From Paracoccaceae bacterium (lineage in GTDB: Bacteria > Pseudomonadota > Alphaproteobacteria > Rhodobacterales > Rhodobacteraceae): a stretch of 5,712 nucleotides of DNA. Both the position numbers and the translations under genes were made by a program. Location: NCBI GenBank assembly GCA_003551745.1, contig PUNI01000105.1, positions 1 through 5,712 of the forward strand, read 5' to 3'. Shown piece by piece: positions 4,865 through 5,712 of this stretch (the first letter of the stretch is position 1; each line of letters begins with the position of its first letter). The notes beneath the pieces were generated by a model. The model saw only the letters and a program-made list of their open reading frames with translations, was not told where the DNA came from and searched no databases.

Positions 4865-5712
4865 ATGGACCGGCACGACAATGCCCGGCCTGTCATCATC
4901 AAGCGCAAGAAGACCGTCGCGGGCGAGCATCATGCGGGGGCGTGGAAGATCGCCTTTGCCGATTTCGCCACGGCAATGATGGCCTTCTTCCTGGTGATGT
5001 GGCTGATCAACGCGACGACCGAGACCCAGCGCAAGGGTCTGGCCGACTACTTCAGCCCCTCGGTTCCGGTCAGCCGCGTCTCGGGCGGGGGCGATGGTGC
5101 CTTCGGCGGCCACGAGATCTTCTCGGACCAGTCGGTGGCCTATTCCGGAATCGCGGATCGTGACCGCGCCGGCGGCGCAGGCGACGAATCGGCCATCGCC
5201 GACGCCGAGGCGGCCGGCGCCGAGGGCGAGGCCGAACCCGATTCGGGCGACGTGCTCTCGGAGATCGCCGAGCTTCTGCGCGCTCGCGGCGGCGAGAGCG
5301 ACTTCACCGAGATGGCGCTGCGCCATGTGGTCTCGCGCATAACCGACGAGGGGCTGGTGGTGGAGATCTTCGACCTGCCCGAGCAGACCCTCTTCTCGGG
5401 CGACAGCGACCGGCCCGAACCGGTGCTGGAGGCGCTGGCCGGCATTCTCGCCGAGGTGTTCGGGCTGATCGACAACGCGGTTTCCATCGAGGGGCATCTG
5501 CGCAGCTTTCCGGTGGTTCTGGCCAGCAACCCGGCCTGGGATCTCTCCACCGCGCGGGCGCAGCGGATGCGCGCGCTGCTCGAGGCCGAGTCGATCGCGC
5601 CGGCGCGGATGCGGCGGGTCACGGGCCATGCCGACCGTCAGCCGGCGGTTCCCGGCAACCGCGCGGCGATTCGCAACAATCGTCTGGAGATCGTGCTGCT
5701 GCGCGACGGCCG
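4865..5712 (+). CDS. motB: MotB, flagellar stator protein (3' end beyond window)
   Basis: MotB pairs with MotA in the inner membrane to form the proton-conducting stator and anchors it to peptidoglycan. The visible 282 codons start MDRHDNARPVIIKRKK, the basic cytoplasmic tail typical of MotB. A single transmembrane helix follows (about residues 29-49), with the signature AFADFATAMMAFFLVMWL. Asp33 is the predicted proton-binding residue. After it come the plug-like segment ETQRKGLADYFSP, an acidic Gly/Ala/Glu-rich linker (about 95-130), and an OmpA-like peptidoglycan-binding domain (from about 150). In that domain WDLSTARA (225-232), GHAD (254-257) and NNRLEIVLLR (271-280) are recognisable. 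The first GHTD-type motif is altered to GHLR (210-213). The ATG at 4865-4867 has GAGG eight bases upstream. No motA precedes it; motA is often unlinked in alphaproteobacteria. The frame is open to the right edge, and the position of NNRLEIVLLR suggests only a few codons are missing. Confidence 0.94.
   Translation, partial: MDRHDNARPVIIKRKKTVAGEHHAGAWKIAFADFATAMMAFFLVMWLINATTETQRKGLADYFSPSVPVSRVSGGGDGAFGGHEIFSDQSVAYSGIADRDRAGGAGDESAIADAEAAGAEGEAEPDSGDVLSEIAELLRARGGESDFTEMALRHVVSRITDEGLVVEIFDLPEQTLFSGDSDRPEPVLEALAGILAEVFGLIDNAVSIEGHLRSFPVVLASNPAWDLSTARAQRMRALLEAESIAPARMRRVTGHADRQPAVPGNRAAIRNNRLEIVLLRDG

Noticed and set aside
4730..5629. A 299-codon minus-strand open frame opposite motB
   Set aside because: The plus strand encodes an unmistakable MotB with transmembrane Asp and OmpA-like domain; the antisense frame has shadow composition and would cover the control region.

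Overview
The window is part of a flagellar gene cluster from an alphaproteobacterium, most likely a member of the Rhodobacterales. Three things point there: very high GC, the adjacent flaF and flbT flagellin regulators (an alphaproteobacterial hallmark), and a DUF1217 protein of the kind that accompanies flagellar genes in that order. All assignments come from reading motifs by eye; no database search was run.

Layout from left to right. (1) Positions 1-214, minus strand: the first 71 codons of flgB (proximal rod protein), running off the left edge. (2) An 83-base divergent spacer carrying the flgB and fliI ribosome binding sites and two TTAA half-sites. (3) fliI, plus strand, 298-1656: the complete ATPase of the flagellar type III export apparatus. 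(4) A minus-strand block 1684-4563, transcribed in the order flagellin gene, flaF, flbT, DUF1217 gene. The last three are translationally coupled by overlapping stop and start codons. The flagellin gene is separated from flaF by 86 bases holding a strong GC-rich hairpin. (5) A 301-base divergent intergenic region (4564-4864) with two near-consensus CtrA-like boxes, a possible flagellin leader hairpin and a 12-bp palindrome. (6) motB, plus strand, from 4865 and cut by the right edge: the peptidoglycan-anchored stator protein, with its proton-binding Asp and most of its OmpA-like domain.

The genes fit together as parts of one machine: rod (FlgB), export motor (FliI), filament (flagellin), control of flagellin production (FlaF, FlbT) and torque generation (MotB). 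The CtrA-like boxes suggest, but do not prove, control by the CtrA cell-cycle/motility regulator.

I see no undescribed system, mobile element, CRISPR array or RNA gene. The most unusual item is the DUF1217 protein, which carries two ungapped copies of a roughly 82-residue module, 104 residues apart. Next in interest are the flagellin-motB regulatory region and an altered residue pattern in the MotB peptidoglycan-binding domain.
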